From Dyella_B sp035690825 (GTDB lineage: Bacteria > Pseudomonadota > Gammaproteobacteria > Xanthomonadales > Rhodanobacteraceae), in the NCBI RefSeq assembly GCF_051954575.1, contig NZ_JBQCHP010000027.1, forward strand, positions 1-6,847: a stretch of DNA of 6,847 bases. The letters run 5' to 3'. The notes beneath the pieces are model-generated. The model was not told the DNA's origin, ran no database searches, and saw only the letters and a list, made by a program, of their open reading frames with translations. Made by a program: the position numbers and the translations under genes. Shown piece after piece: positions 1-5,217 of this stretch. Position 1 is the first letter of the stretch. Each line of letters opens with the position of its first letter.

Positions 1-44
1 ACCGCCAATTCGTTCGCTTCGACAACAGGAGTACGCTTGTTCAT
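1..44 (-). CDS. 5' end of an unidentified gene downstream of trpI (partial)
   Basis: Reading the minus strand from an ATG at 44-42 gives MNKRTPVVEANELA and continues beyond the window edge. A purine-rich GAGCGAGGG lies upstream, with its GAGGG 6 nt before the ATG, and could act as a ribosome binding site. The gene runs in the same direction as trpI, whose stop codon is about 90 bp upstream, so it could be co-transcribed with trpI or start from its own promoter. The initiation region lies directly against the 3' arm of a long inverted repeat (45-129). Fourteen residues are too few to assign a family, and I do not recognise the protein. The start is plausible but unproven. Confidence 0.45.
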   Translation of the reverse strand, partial: MNKRTPVVEANELA

Positions 45-129
45 GACTCGCCCTCGCTCATTACAGGACGGTGAAGAGTTTTACTCTCCTCCGCTGGCCC
101 CAGAGGCCTTGTCGGAGCGGGGGCGAGTC
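45..129. repeat. Imperfect 15-bp inverted repeat with 55-nt loop, between trpI and the next gene
   Basis: The arm GACTCGCCCTCGCTC (45-59) pairs with GAGCGGGGGCGAGTC (115-129). Fourteen of 15 positions are Watson-Crick pairs; the exception is T54/G120, a wobble in plus-strand RNA but a C/A mismatch in minus-strand RNA. The loop can hold two small hairpins: AGAGT-TTT-ACTCT (75-87) and GGCC-CCAGA-GGCC (96-108). On the minus strand the structure starts 7 nt after the trpI stop codon, and its 3' arm contains the GAGGG just before the ATG at 44. No U-tract follows, so it is not a standard intrinsic terminator. A transcript end, a transcript-stabilising structure or a leader masking the ribosome binding site are all possible. 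Confidence 0.55.
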
Positions 130-136
130 CATGCGA

Positions 137-1045
137 TTACGGGAGGATTGAGGTGAGCGGCGCGGACTTGAGTTCGTTGCGCATCCACGCCGCCAATGCA
201 TCCACGCGGTTGTCGTTGCGCCGCCGTGGCGTGGCCAGAATCCAGCTCGCATCGGTCTGCCGGAATCCCCAAGGCGCGAGCAGACGTCCCGCGTCGATAT
301 CGTCCTGCACGAGCTGCACCGGAGCGATCGCTACGCCAAGTCCCGCGACAGCCGCTTCCAACAGATAGAACAGATGCGCGAAGCCCTGTCCGTAGTGCAG
401 CGCTTCGGCGTTCATGCCGCTTGCCTGCGCCCACGCCGGCCACGCTTGCGGGCGCGAATGCGTGAACAGCAGGGCTTCGCCGCTCAATCCGGCGGCGCCT
501 TCCGCCAGCAAGCGTGCAAGTCCCGCATAGCGTGGGCTCACCACCGGACCGATATGTTCCGGCGCCAGCATATGCACCCGCCACCCGGCAGGCCATGGCG
601 GTACGGCCATGGCGAGCGCCGCATCGGGTTCGGCATGCCGCGGCGCGAGCGGGTCTTCTTCCGGCGAAAGATGCAGCCGCAGCGCGGGCAGGTCGCGTTC
701 CAGTCGCTCCAGCCGGGGAATCACCCAGCGGGCGAGCAAGCTGCCTGCGCAGCCGAGCACGAACGGAGCATCCTGGCGATCGCGTTGCAGTTGAGCCCAG
801 CCGTCCCGTAGCGCCTCGAAGGCGCCGCTGACGTGATCGTGCAATTGCTTGCCGGTGACGGTCAGGGCGATGCCCCGCCCCTGGCGGGTCACCAGCGGCT
901 GGCCGAGCGCTTCCTCCAGCAGGCGCAGTTGACGGCTGATGGCGCCGTGGGTGACATGCAGCTCCTCGGCGGCGCGGCCGACGCTGCCCAGCCGGGCGGT
1001 GGCCTCGAAGGCGCGCAGGGCGTTGAGGGACGGCAAGTTGCGCAT
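137..1045 (-). CDS. trpI: LysR-family transcriptional activator of trpBA (TrpI)
   Basis: This 302-residue LysR-type regulator opens with MRNLPSLNALRAFEATARLG. Its N-terminal winged helix-turn-helix (about residues 5-62) includes AAEELHVTHGAISRQLRLLE, the wording typical of Pseudomonas TrpI. The C-terminal effector domain has SLLARWVIPRLERL, then SRPQAWPAWA and YLLEAAVAGLGVAIAP, again TrpI-like. In Pseudomonas, TrpI activates trpBA in response to indoleglycerol phosphate, the substrate of tryptophan synthase. The divergent position 124 bp from trpB supports the same role here. I chose the ATG at 1045 because it gives the family's usual N-terminus and length. The frame stays open to an ATG at 1123, but the extra 26 residues would be read from the control region. 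No good Shine-Dalgarno precedes 1045, which is unusual for this window. The related regulator GcvA is a less likely identity. Confidence 0.9.
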   Translation of the reverse strand: MRNLPSLNALRAFEATARLGSVGRAAEELHVTHGAISRQLRLLEEALGQPLVTRQGRGIALTVTGKQLHDHVSGAFEALRDGWAQLQRDRQDAPFVLGCAGSLLARWVIPRLERLERDLPALRLHLSPEEDPLAPRHAEPDAALAMAVPPWPAGWRVHMLAPEHIGPVVSPRYAGLARLLAEGAAGLSGEALLFTHSRPQAWPAWAQASGMNAEALHYGQGFAHLFYLLEAAVAGLGVAIAPVQLVQDDIDAGRLLAPWGFRQTDASWILATPRRRNDNRVDALAAWMRNELKSAPLTSILP

Positions 1046-1051
1046 GGATAC

Positions 1052-1066
1052 GTGAGTTTTTCTAAC
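1052..1066. promoter_or_regulatory. Probable TrpI recognition site I (GTGAG-N5-CTAAC)
   Basis: The sequence GTGAG-TTTTT-CTAAC is an imperfect dyad that contains the LysR-type T-N11-A core (T1053 and A1065). As I recall the Pseudomonas work, TrpI binds GTGAG-N5-CTGAC at about -77 to -52 of trpBA; this site differs at one base. If trpBA transcription starts near 1122, as the suggested promoter implies, the site falls at about -70 to -56, matching that position. It also lies directly upstream of the trpI start codon, which suits autoregulation of trpI. Confidence 0.65.
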
Positions 1067-1074
1067 AGATGGCG

Positions 1075-1087
1075 GCGATCTTATCGC
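1075..1087. promoter_or_regulatory. Dyad GCGAT-CTT-ATCGC, candidate TrpI activation site II
   Basis: A perfect 5-bp dyad with a 3-nt centre lies between the GTGAG site and the suggested trpBA -35 region. It falls at about -47 to -35 relative to the inferred start. In Pseudomonas the weaker TrpI site II, filled when the inducer is present, occupies about -51 to -32. The position fits, but the sequence does not resemble site I, so the assignment rests on symmetry and spacing only. Confidence 0.35.
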
Positions 1088-1116
1088 TTTTTTGGCCATG
1101 CGATCCGCGTTATTTT
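1088..1116 (+). promoter_or_regulatory. Weak candidate trpBA promoter
   Basis: Within an AT-rich patch, TTTTTT or TTTTTG (1088-1094) could serve as a poor -35 element, with TATTTT at 1111-1116 as the -10 and about 16 bp between them. Neither hexamer is close to the sigma-70 consensus, as expected for an activator-dependent LysR-type target. Transcription would start near 1122, leaving a leader of about 48 nt before trpB. For trpI on the opposite strand, TAAGAT at 1083-1078 is a possible -10, but it has no good -35. Confidence 0.35.
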
Positions 1117-1169
1117 TGAGCATCTCACGGCATCCGCCGGGCAGACGCTACTCCCAGGAATCCTGACCA

Positions 1170-2375
1170 ATGTCGATGGACTTCAATCAATGGCCCGACG
1201 CCCACGGGCGTTTCGGCAGCTTCGGCGGCCAGTACGTGGCCGAGACCCTGATGGCCCCCCTGGCCGAACTCACCGAGGCCTACCTGCGCCTGCGCGAGGA
1301 TCCGGAATTTCTGGCCGAGCTCGATCGCGATCTCACCCACTACGTGGGCCGCCCCAGCCCGATCTACCACGCCGAGCAATTGTCCAAGCACGTCGGCGGC
1401 GCGCGCATCCTGCTCAAGCGCGAGGACTTGAATCACACCGGCGCGCACAAGATCAACAACACCATCGGCCAGGCGCTGGTCGCCAAGCGCATGGGCAAGC
1501 CGCGCGTGATCGCCGAAACCGGCGCCGGCCAGCATGGCGTGGCCACCGCGACGGTCGCCGCGCGTTTTGGCCTGAAGTGCGTGGTGTACATGGGCGCCGT
1601 CGATATCGAGCGGCAGAAGATCAACGTGTACCGCATGAAGCTGCTCGGCGCCGAAGTGGTGCCGGTCACGTCCGGCTCGAAAACGCTGAAGGACGCGCTG
1701 AACGAAGCGATGCGCGACTGGGTGACCAATGTTGCCGACACCTTTTACATCATCGGCACCGTCGCCGGACCGCATCCGTATCCGATGATGGTGCGCGATT
1801 TCAACGCGATCGTCGGCCGCGAGGCGCGCGCGCAGATGCTGCAGCAGTACGGCCGCCTGCCGGACGTGCTCACCGCATGCGTGGGCGGCGGTTCCAACGC
1901 GATCGGCCTGTTCCACGCATTCCTCAACGATCGCCAGGTACGCATGGTCGGCGCGGAAGCGGCGGGCGAAGGCATCGCCACCGGCCATCACGCCGCATCG
2001 CTGGCGGCCGGGCGCCCCGGCGTACTGCACGGCAATCGCACCTATGTGCTGTGCGATGACAACGGCCAGATCACCGAAACGCATTCCGTCTCCGCCGGCC
2101 TGGACTATCCCGGCGTCGGTCCCGAGCATGCGTTCCTCAAAGATGCCGGCCGCGCCGAATATGTCGGCGTGACCGATGACGAAGCCTTGGAGGCATTCCA
2201 TCTGCTCGCACGCACTGAAGGCATCCTTGCCGCGCTCGAATCCAGCCACGCAGTGGCACAGGCGATGAAGCTGGCGCGCGAACTGCCGAAGGACGGCATC
2301 GTGCTGTGCAATCTTTCCGGCCGTGGCGACAAAGACGTGCACACGATTGCCGCACGCGAAGGAGTGCAGGTATGA
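1170..2375 (+). CDS. trpB: Tryptophan synthase beta chain
   Basis: TrpB (401 residues, normal length) condenses indole with L-serine to make tryptophan, using pyridoxal phosphate, in the cytoplasmic alpha2-beta2 complex with TrpA. The N-terminal GRFGSFGGQYVAETLM (13-28) is diagnostic. LKREDLNHTGAHKINN places the cofactor lysine at K94, and AETGAGQHGVA places the catalytic glutamate at E116 (equivalent to E. coli E109). GGGSNA (239-244) binds the cofactor phosphate. All key residues are present, so the enzyme should be active. The chosen ATG has AGGA at 1156-1159, 10 nt upstream; a second ATG at 1176 is farther from it. It is the first gene of the trpBA operon, divergent from trpI, whose product probably activates it. 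Its stop codon overlaps the trpA start. Confidence 0.98.
   Translation: MSMDFNQWPDAHGRFGSFGGQYVAETLMAPLAELTEAYLRLREDPEFLAELDRDLTHYVGRPSPIYHAEQLSKHVGGARILLKREDLNHTGAHKINNTIGQALVAKRMGKPRVIAETGAGQHGVATATVAARFGLKCVVYMGAVDIERQKINVYRMKLLGAEVVPVTSGSKTLKDALNEAMRDWVTNVADTFYIIGTVAGPHPYPMMVRDFNAIVGREARAQMLQQYGRLPDVLTACVGGGSNAIGLFHAFLNDRQVRMVGAEAAGEGIATGHHAASLAAGRPGVLHGNRTYVLCDDNGQITETHSVSAGLDYPGVGPEHAFLKDAGRAEYVGVTDDEALEAFHLLARTEGILAALESSHAVAQAMKLARELPKDGIVLCNLSGRGDKDVHTIAAREGVQV
2358..2364 (+). promoter_or_regulatory. Ribosome binding site fixing the trpA start
   Basis: GAAGGAG inside the last codons of trpB lies 7 nt before the ATG at 2372. This favours that start over the upstream in-frame ATG at 2306, which would extend deep into trpB. 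Confidence 0.75.
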
Positions 2376-3169
2376 GCCGCATCGACCGCCGTTTCGCTGC
2401 GTTGAAAACCGCCGGCCGCACCGGACTGATCCCCTTCGTCACCGCCGGCGATCCCGCGCCGGAGCGCAGCGTGGCCTTGATGCACGCGCTGGTCGCTGCC
2501 GGCGCCGACATCATTGAGCTGGGCGTACCGTTTTCTGACCCGATGGCCGACGGCCCGGTGATCCAGCACGCCAGCGAACGCGCCATCGCCAAGGGCGTGG
2601 GGCTGGCGGACGTGCTCAAGTGGGTGACGGCTTTCCGCGAGCGTGACCAGGAGACGCCCGTGGTGTTGATGGGATATCTCAATCCCGTCGAAATCCACGG
2701 TTACCAGCGCTTCGCGACGGAGGCCGTCGCCGCCGGCGTCGACGGCGTGCTGCTGGTGGATTGCCCGCTGGAAGAGGCCGAGGTGCTGGCGCCGTTGCGC
2801 AACGCCGGCCTCAAGCAGATCCTGCTGGCCGCGCCGACCACCGCACCCGCGCGTATGGCGCAGTTGTGCGAGGCTGCCGAAGGTTTCCTGTATTATGTGT
2901 CGTTCGCCGGCATCACTGGGGCCGGACGCTTGAGTACGCAGGACATCGCCGCACGCGTGGCCGATATCCGCGCGCATGCGAAGGCGCCGGTTGCGGTCGG
3001 TTTCGGCGTGAAGGATGCGCAGAGCGCGAAAGCGATCGGCGAGTTCGCCGATGCCGTGGTGATCGGCAGCGCATTGGTGGAGCGTTTGGATGGCGCAGCC
3101 ACCGAGCAGGACATTGTGGCAAGGGTGGACGCTTTCCTGCGCCCGATCCGCGCGGCACTGGATGCCTGA
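2372..3169 (+). CDS. trpA: Tryptophan synthase alpha chain
   Basis: TrpA (265 residues, typical size) is a TIM-barrel enzyme. It cleaves indole-3-glycerol phosphate to indole and glyceraldehyde 3-phosphate and passes indole through the tunnel to TrpB. The segment IELGVPFSDPMADGPVIQ carries both catalytic acids, E49 and D60. LIPFVTAGDP (19-28) is the conserved first strand, and FLYYVSFAGITGA and VAVGFGVKDAQSA form phosphate-site loops, followed by VIGSALV. The loop reads YYVSFAGITGA where E. coli has SRAGVTGA, which I recall as usual in Xanthomonadales. The start overlaps the trpB stop as ATGA, indicating translational coupling and balanced subunit amounts. No clear terminator follows before accD. 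Confidence 0.98.
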   Translation: MSRIDRRFAALKTAGRTGLIPFVTAGDPAPERSVALMHALVAAGADIIELGVPFSDPMADGPVIQHASERAIAKGVGLADVLKWVTAFRERDQETPVVLMGYLNPVEIHGYQRFATEAVAAGVDGVLLVDCPLEEAEVLAPLRNAGLKQILLAAPTTAPARMAQLCEAAEGFLYYVSFAGITGAGRLSTQDIAARVADIRAHAKAPVAVGFGVKDAQSAKAIGEFADAVVIGSALVERLDGAATEQDIVARVDAFLRPIRAALDA

Positions 3170-3301
3170 AGGCGCATTCCCTTTGCGGAGGGGGAAGGGC
3201 GCGGCACCGGGGGCAACAAAAATAGAACAAGGGAACGGCAGTGGGCGATCCGTGGTCCATGGGCTGCATCGAGGCCGGGTCGTCCTCGCCCTTTATCTCT
3301 G

Positions 3302-3378
3302 TGGAAACGTCGCCATAGAGACGAAGGGAACGCGCAAGCCGCGTGACCGGCGCACCGATAAGGCCGCGCATGTTTCCA
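3302..3378 (+). promoter_or_regulatory. Possible structured leader upstream of accD
   Basis: In the 225-bp gap between trpA and accD (3170-3394), TGGAAACGT (3302-3310) can pair with ATGTTTCCA (3370-3378), 9 bp with one G-U pair. It would enclose two short hairpins: CGTC/GACG (3308-3311 with 3320-3323, competing with the outer stem for C3308-T3310) and ACGCG-CAAGC-CGCGT (3330-3344). The closing arm ends 4 nt before the accD ribosome binding site. I see no convincing promoter, small gene or intrinsic terminator in the gap. The leader role is inferred from pairing alone. Confidence 0.3.
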
Positions 3379-3382
3379 GATT

Positions 3383-3390
3383 GAGGCGGA
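3383..3390 (+). promoter_or_regulatory. accD ribosome binding site
   Basis: GAGGCGGA precedes the ATG at 3395, with the GAGG core 8 nt away. It supports this start, which also gives the usual AccD N-terminus MNWLQKIM. Confidence 0.65.
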
Positions 3391-3394
3391 ATCC

Positions 3395-4264
3395 ATGAAT
3401 TGGCTGCAAAAAATCATGACACCCCGCGTACGCACGCAAGGCACCGCGGCGGGCAAGGGCAAGGTGCCCGAAGGGGTGTGGGAAAAGTGCGGTGGCTGCG
3501 GCGCCGTGCTGTATCGGCCGGAGCTGGAGCGCAGCCTGATGGTGTGCCCCAAGTGCGGCCATCATCATGCGATCGGCGCGCGCGCGCGCATGCTGTCGCT
3601 CCTCGACGAAGGCAGCACGCAGGAACGGTGGACGAGCATGGAGCCCAGCGATCCGCTGAAATTCCGTGACTCCAAGAAATACCGCGACCGCATCGTTTCT
3701 TCGCAGAAATCCACTGGCGAGAAAGACGCGCTGATCGCCATGAGCGGCAAGCTCAAGGATCAGCCGCTGATGGCGGTGGCGTTCGAGTTTTCCTACATGG
3801 GCGGCTCGATGGGCTCAGTGGTGGGCGAGAAGTTCACCCGCGCCGCCGAACGCGCATTGAGCGAACGCAGCGCCCTGGTGTGCTTCTCCGCCACCGGCGG
3901 CGCGCGCATGCAGGAGGCACTGTTCTCGCTGATGCAGATGGCCAAGACCTCCGCCGCACTGGGGCGTTTGCGCGAAGCGGGCGTGCCGTACATCAGCGTG
4001 CTTACGCATCCGACCACCGGTGGCGTGTCGGCAAGCCTCGGGATGCTCGGCGACATCAACGTGGCCGAACCCAAAGCACTGATCGGCTTTGCCGGCCCGC
4101 GTGTGATCGAGCAGACCGTGCGCGAGACTTTGCCGGAAGGCTTCCAGCGTTCGGAGTTCCTGCTGGAGCACGGCGCGATCGACATGATCGTCGACCGCCG
4201 CAACATGCGCGACAAGCTGGCGGATGTGTTGAACATCCTGCGCAAGGTGCCGCGCGCGGCGTGA
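3395..4264 (+). CDS. accD: Acetyl-CoA carboxylase carboxyltransferase subunit beta
   Basis: AccD (289 residues, normal length) pairs with AccA in the cytoplasmic carboxyltransferase that moves the carboxyl group from carboxybiotin to acetyl-CoA. The product, malonyl-CoA, commits carbon to fatty acid synthesis. The N-terminal four-cysteine zinc finger is complete: C32 and C35 (CGGC), C51 and C54 (CPKC). The crotonase-fold domain follows, with YMGGSMGSVVGEKF (134-147), ATGGARMQEA with G168-G169, and HPTTGGVSAS (205-214), which line the CoA and oxyanion sites. In E. coli this zinc finger also binds acc mRNA. The gene lies 225 bp after trpA, an arrangement seen in several gammaproteobacteria. It may be read from trp transcripts, from a promoter in the gap that I cannot identify, or both. 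A strong terminator follows. Confidence 0.98.
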   Translation: MNWLQKIMTPRVRTQGTAAGKGKVPEGVWEKCGGCGAVLYRPELERSLMVCPKCGHHHAIGARARMLSLLDEGSTQERWTSMEPSDPLKFRDSKKYRDRIVSSQKSTGEKDALIAMSGKLKDQPLMAVAFEFSYMGGSMGSVVGEKFTRAAERALSERSALVCFSATGGARMQEALFSLMQMAKTSAALGRLREAGVPYISVLTHPTTGGVSASLGMLGDINVAEPKALIGFAGPRVIEQTVRETLPEGFQRSEFLLEHGAIDMIVDRRNMRDKLADVLNILRKVPRAA

Positions 4265-4283
4265 CGTGCGCGCAAGCCGATCC

Positions 4284-4312
4284 AAAAATGCCGCCTTCGG
4301 GCGGCTTTTTTT
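4284..4312 (+). terminator. Intrinsic terminator after accD
   Basis: A GC-only stem GCCGCC-TTCG-GGCGGC (4290-4305) with a stable UUCG-type loop is followed by seven T residues (4306-4312). Five A residues at 4284-4288 precede the stem, so it could also stop minus-strand transcripts from the converging PAP2 gene. It begins about 20 bp after the accD stop codon. Confidence 0.93.
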
Positions 4313-4350
4313 GTTTGGACGTCGCTAGTGTTGCGATGGCCGACCTTACT

Positions 4351-4386
4351 TTGCCGTCATTCCCGAGAAAACGGGAATGACGGCAA
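4351..4386. repeat. REP-like palindrome (CGTCATTCCCG type)
   Basis: The arms TTGCCGTCATTCCCG (4351-4365) and CGGGAATGACGGCAA (4372-4386) are perfect 15-bp complements around the 6-nt loop AGAAAA. Palindromes with CGTCATTCCCG cores occur as dispersed intergenic repeats in many proteobacteria, including Xanthomonadales. Its place downstream of converging genes is typical of such elements. In RNA it would form a very stable hairpin able to protect or end transcripts. No transposase-like gene is nearby. Confidence 0.75.
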
Positions 4387-4408
4387 TGAGGGTTGCAGAA
4401 ACCGAAGG

Positions 4409-4613
4409 TTTTCCACAACCAATGTGGACGCCTTCCGGTAAACCCTGTGGAAAACCCACGCACGCATCTTTGCGATCAACCACTTGGTACGGCGTGCTCA
4501 ATTTCTGTGCAGCAAGTGCGCGTACTTTTCCACAGCGATTGTGGAAAGTCTCTGGTAGAGCCTGTGGATAGATGTGCTATCTCGTTGAGCGCAAAGCATG
4601 TGAGCACGGCGTG
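4409..4613. repeat. Diverged 117-bp-period tandem repeat of TCCACA (DnaA-box-like) sites
   Basis: Six sites share TCCACA/TGTGGA. The first set is at 4409-4417 (plus, TTTTCCACA), 4423-4431 (minus, GCGTCCACA) and 4446-4454 (minus, TTTTCCACA). The second is at 4526-4534 (plus, TTTTCCACA), 4540-4548 (minus, CTTTCCACA) and 4563-4571 (minus, CTATCCACA). Both sets have the order plus-minus-minus with starts 14 and 23 bp apart, and every member is exactly 117 bp from its partner. GGTA and ACGGCGTG (4489-4496, 4606-4613) keep the same offset. My hand alignment of 4401-4450 with 4518-4567 gives about 32 of 50 identities, mostly in the boxes. Three boxes fit the relaxed DnaA consensus TTWTNCACA, and two more miss only its first base. 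Binding by DnaA is inferred. Confidence 0.6.
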
Positions 4614-4641
4614 ACGAACAATTGCTCAGCGCAGGTTTTGA

Positions 4642-5217
4642 TCACACGAGCAGTTGCGGTGCGCTGTGCACGATCCACAGCGACAGCGCACCGAGACCGC
4701 TGCCAACGAAAATGGCGGCAAGCACGTCGCTTGGATAATGCAAGCCGAGAATCACGCGCGATGCAGCCACCAGCGCAGTGAACGTCAGCAGCAACGGCGC
4801 CAGCAACGGATACCACGCCAGCGCGACGATGGTGAAACCCACGGCTTGCAAGGTATGTCCGGACGGAAAGCTGAATTCGTCCAGCGGCGGCACGTGCGCG
4901 ATCACACCGGGGCAGGTGCGGAACGGACGCGGGCGGCGCGTCCAGCGCTTGAGCACGCGATACAAGGCCAGCGCCACCAGCCCCGTGGCCGCCATGTGCG
5001 CGGCGGCTTCCAGGCCGCGGCGGCCGTCGATCAGCGCCAGCGCCAGCATCAGCGCGTACCAGAACACGCCGTCGCCGAGACGGCTGATGATGCCGAAGAA
5101 CCAGCCGACGGCGTGGCGTGCGCCCCAACGGTTGGCGGCGACGCACATGCGCCGGTCGAACGCATAGCGCGGCAGCGCGACGTGCTCAGGCAGGTGCGAT
5201 GGTGACATGGCGGTCAT
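4642..5217 (-). CDS. PAP2-family membrane phosphatase
   Basis: This 191-residue protein carries the complete three-part PAP2 signature: K90-x6-R97-P98 (KRWTRRPRP), P118-S119-G120-H121, and S153-R154-x5-H160-x3-D164 (SRVILGLHYPSD). H121 and H160 are the expected catalytic histidines. Hydrophobic segments near residues 51-63, 74-89, 125-147 and 165-183 suggest an inner-membrane protein with its active site at the outer face. Family members remove phosphate from undecaprenyl diphosphate, phosphatidate, phosphatidylglycerophosphate or similar lipids; the sequence does not show which. The ATG at 5217 is favoured by GAGGAG 7 nt upstream and makes the gene overlap the preceding glycosyltransferase by 32 nt, so the two are probably translated together. 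An ATG at 5208 is the alternative. No clear terminator follows the stop codon; the accD terminator, if bidirectional, could serve. Confidence 0.92.
   Translation of the reverse strand: MTAMSPSHLPEHVALPRYAFDRRMCVAANRWGARHAVGWFFGIISRLGDGVFWYALMLALALIDGRRGLEAAAHMAATGLVALALYRVLKRWTRRPRPFRTCPGVIAHVPPLDEFSFPSGHTLQAVGFTIVALAWYPLLAPLLLTFTALVAASRVILGLHYPSDVLAAIFVGSGLGALSLWIVHSAPQLLV

Larger units (their letters stand above)
4313..4641. other. Gene-free convergent intergenic region
   Basis: This 329-bp stretch lies between the end of accD (plus strand) and the end of the PAP2 gene (minus strand). It holds a REP-like palindrome (4351-4386) and a 117-bp-period array of TCCACA-type boxes (4409-4613), described separately. 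The only other element I see is a weak inverted pair TGAGCA (4601-4606) / TGCTCA (4623-4628). Reading frames here use few G/C third positions, unlike the flanking genes, so I call no protein. Confidence 0.6.

Noticed and set aside
1046..1169. trp leader-peptide attenuator before trpB
   Set aside because: I see no short open frame with tandem Trp codons and no terminator hairpin with a T-tract; TrpI activation explains the region better.
833..2059. 408-residue plus-strand open frame spanning trpI and the trpI-trpB control region into trpB
   Set aside because: It runs antisense to trpI and then out of frame through trpB. The product is rich in Arg, Gly and Ala with no family motifs, as expected for shadow frames in GC-rich DNA.
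1125..2342. 405-residue minus-strand open frame opposite trpB
   Set aside because: It lies almost wholly antisense to an unmistakable trpB. Its composition (many His, Ala, Gly, Arg) reflects the complement of biased trpB codons and shows no recognisable domain.
2105..2977. 290-residue minus-strand open frame opposite trpB and trpA
   Set aside because: It is antisense to two intact, well-recognised genes and has no domain or plausible ribosome binding context.
4409..4571. Chromosomal or plasmid replication origin
   Set aside because: The boxes are suggestive, but there is no dnaA, dnaN, rpmH, parAB or rep gene and no obvious AT-rich unwinding stretch. I report only a DnaA-box-like array.
4393..4614. 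73-codon plus-strand frame containing two similar segments (FHNQCGRLPV... and FHSDCGKSLV...)
   Set aside because: The similarity comes from the 117-bp DNA repeat, which happens to be a multiple of three. Third codon positions are not G/C-rich as in real genes here, and a second frame is also open across the first copy. A small coding gene is not fully excluded.
4401..4634. CRISPR array
   Set aside because: There are only two diverged 117-bp units, without the short identical repeats, uniform spacers or cas genes that an array needs.
4654..5205. 183-residue plus-strand open frame opposite the PAP2 gene
   Set aside because: The minus strand encodes all three PAP2 signature motifs, so the antisense frame is a shadow.
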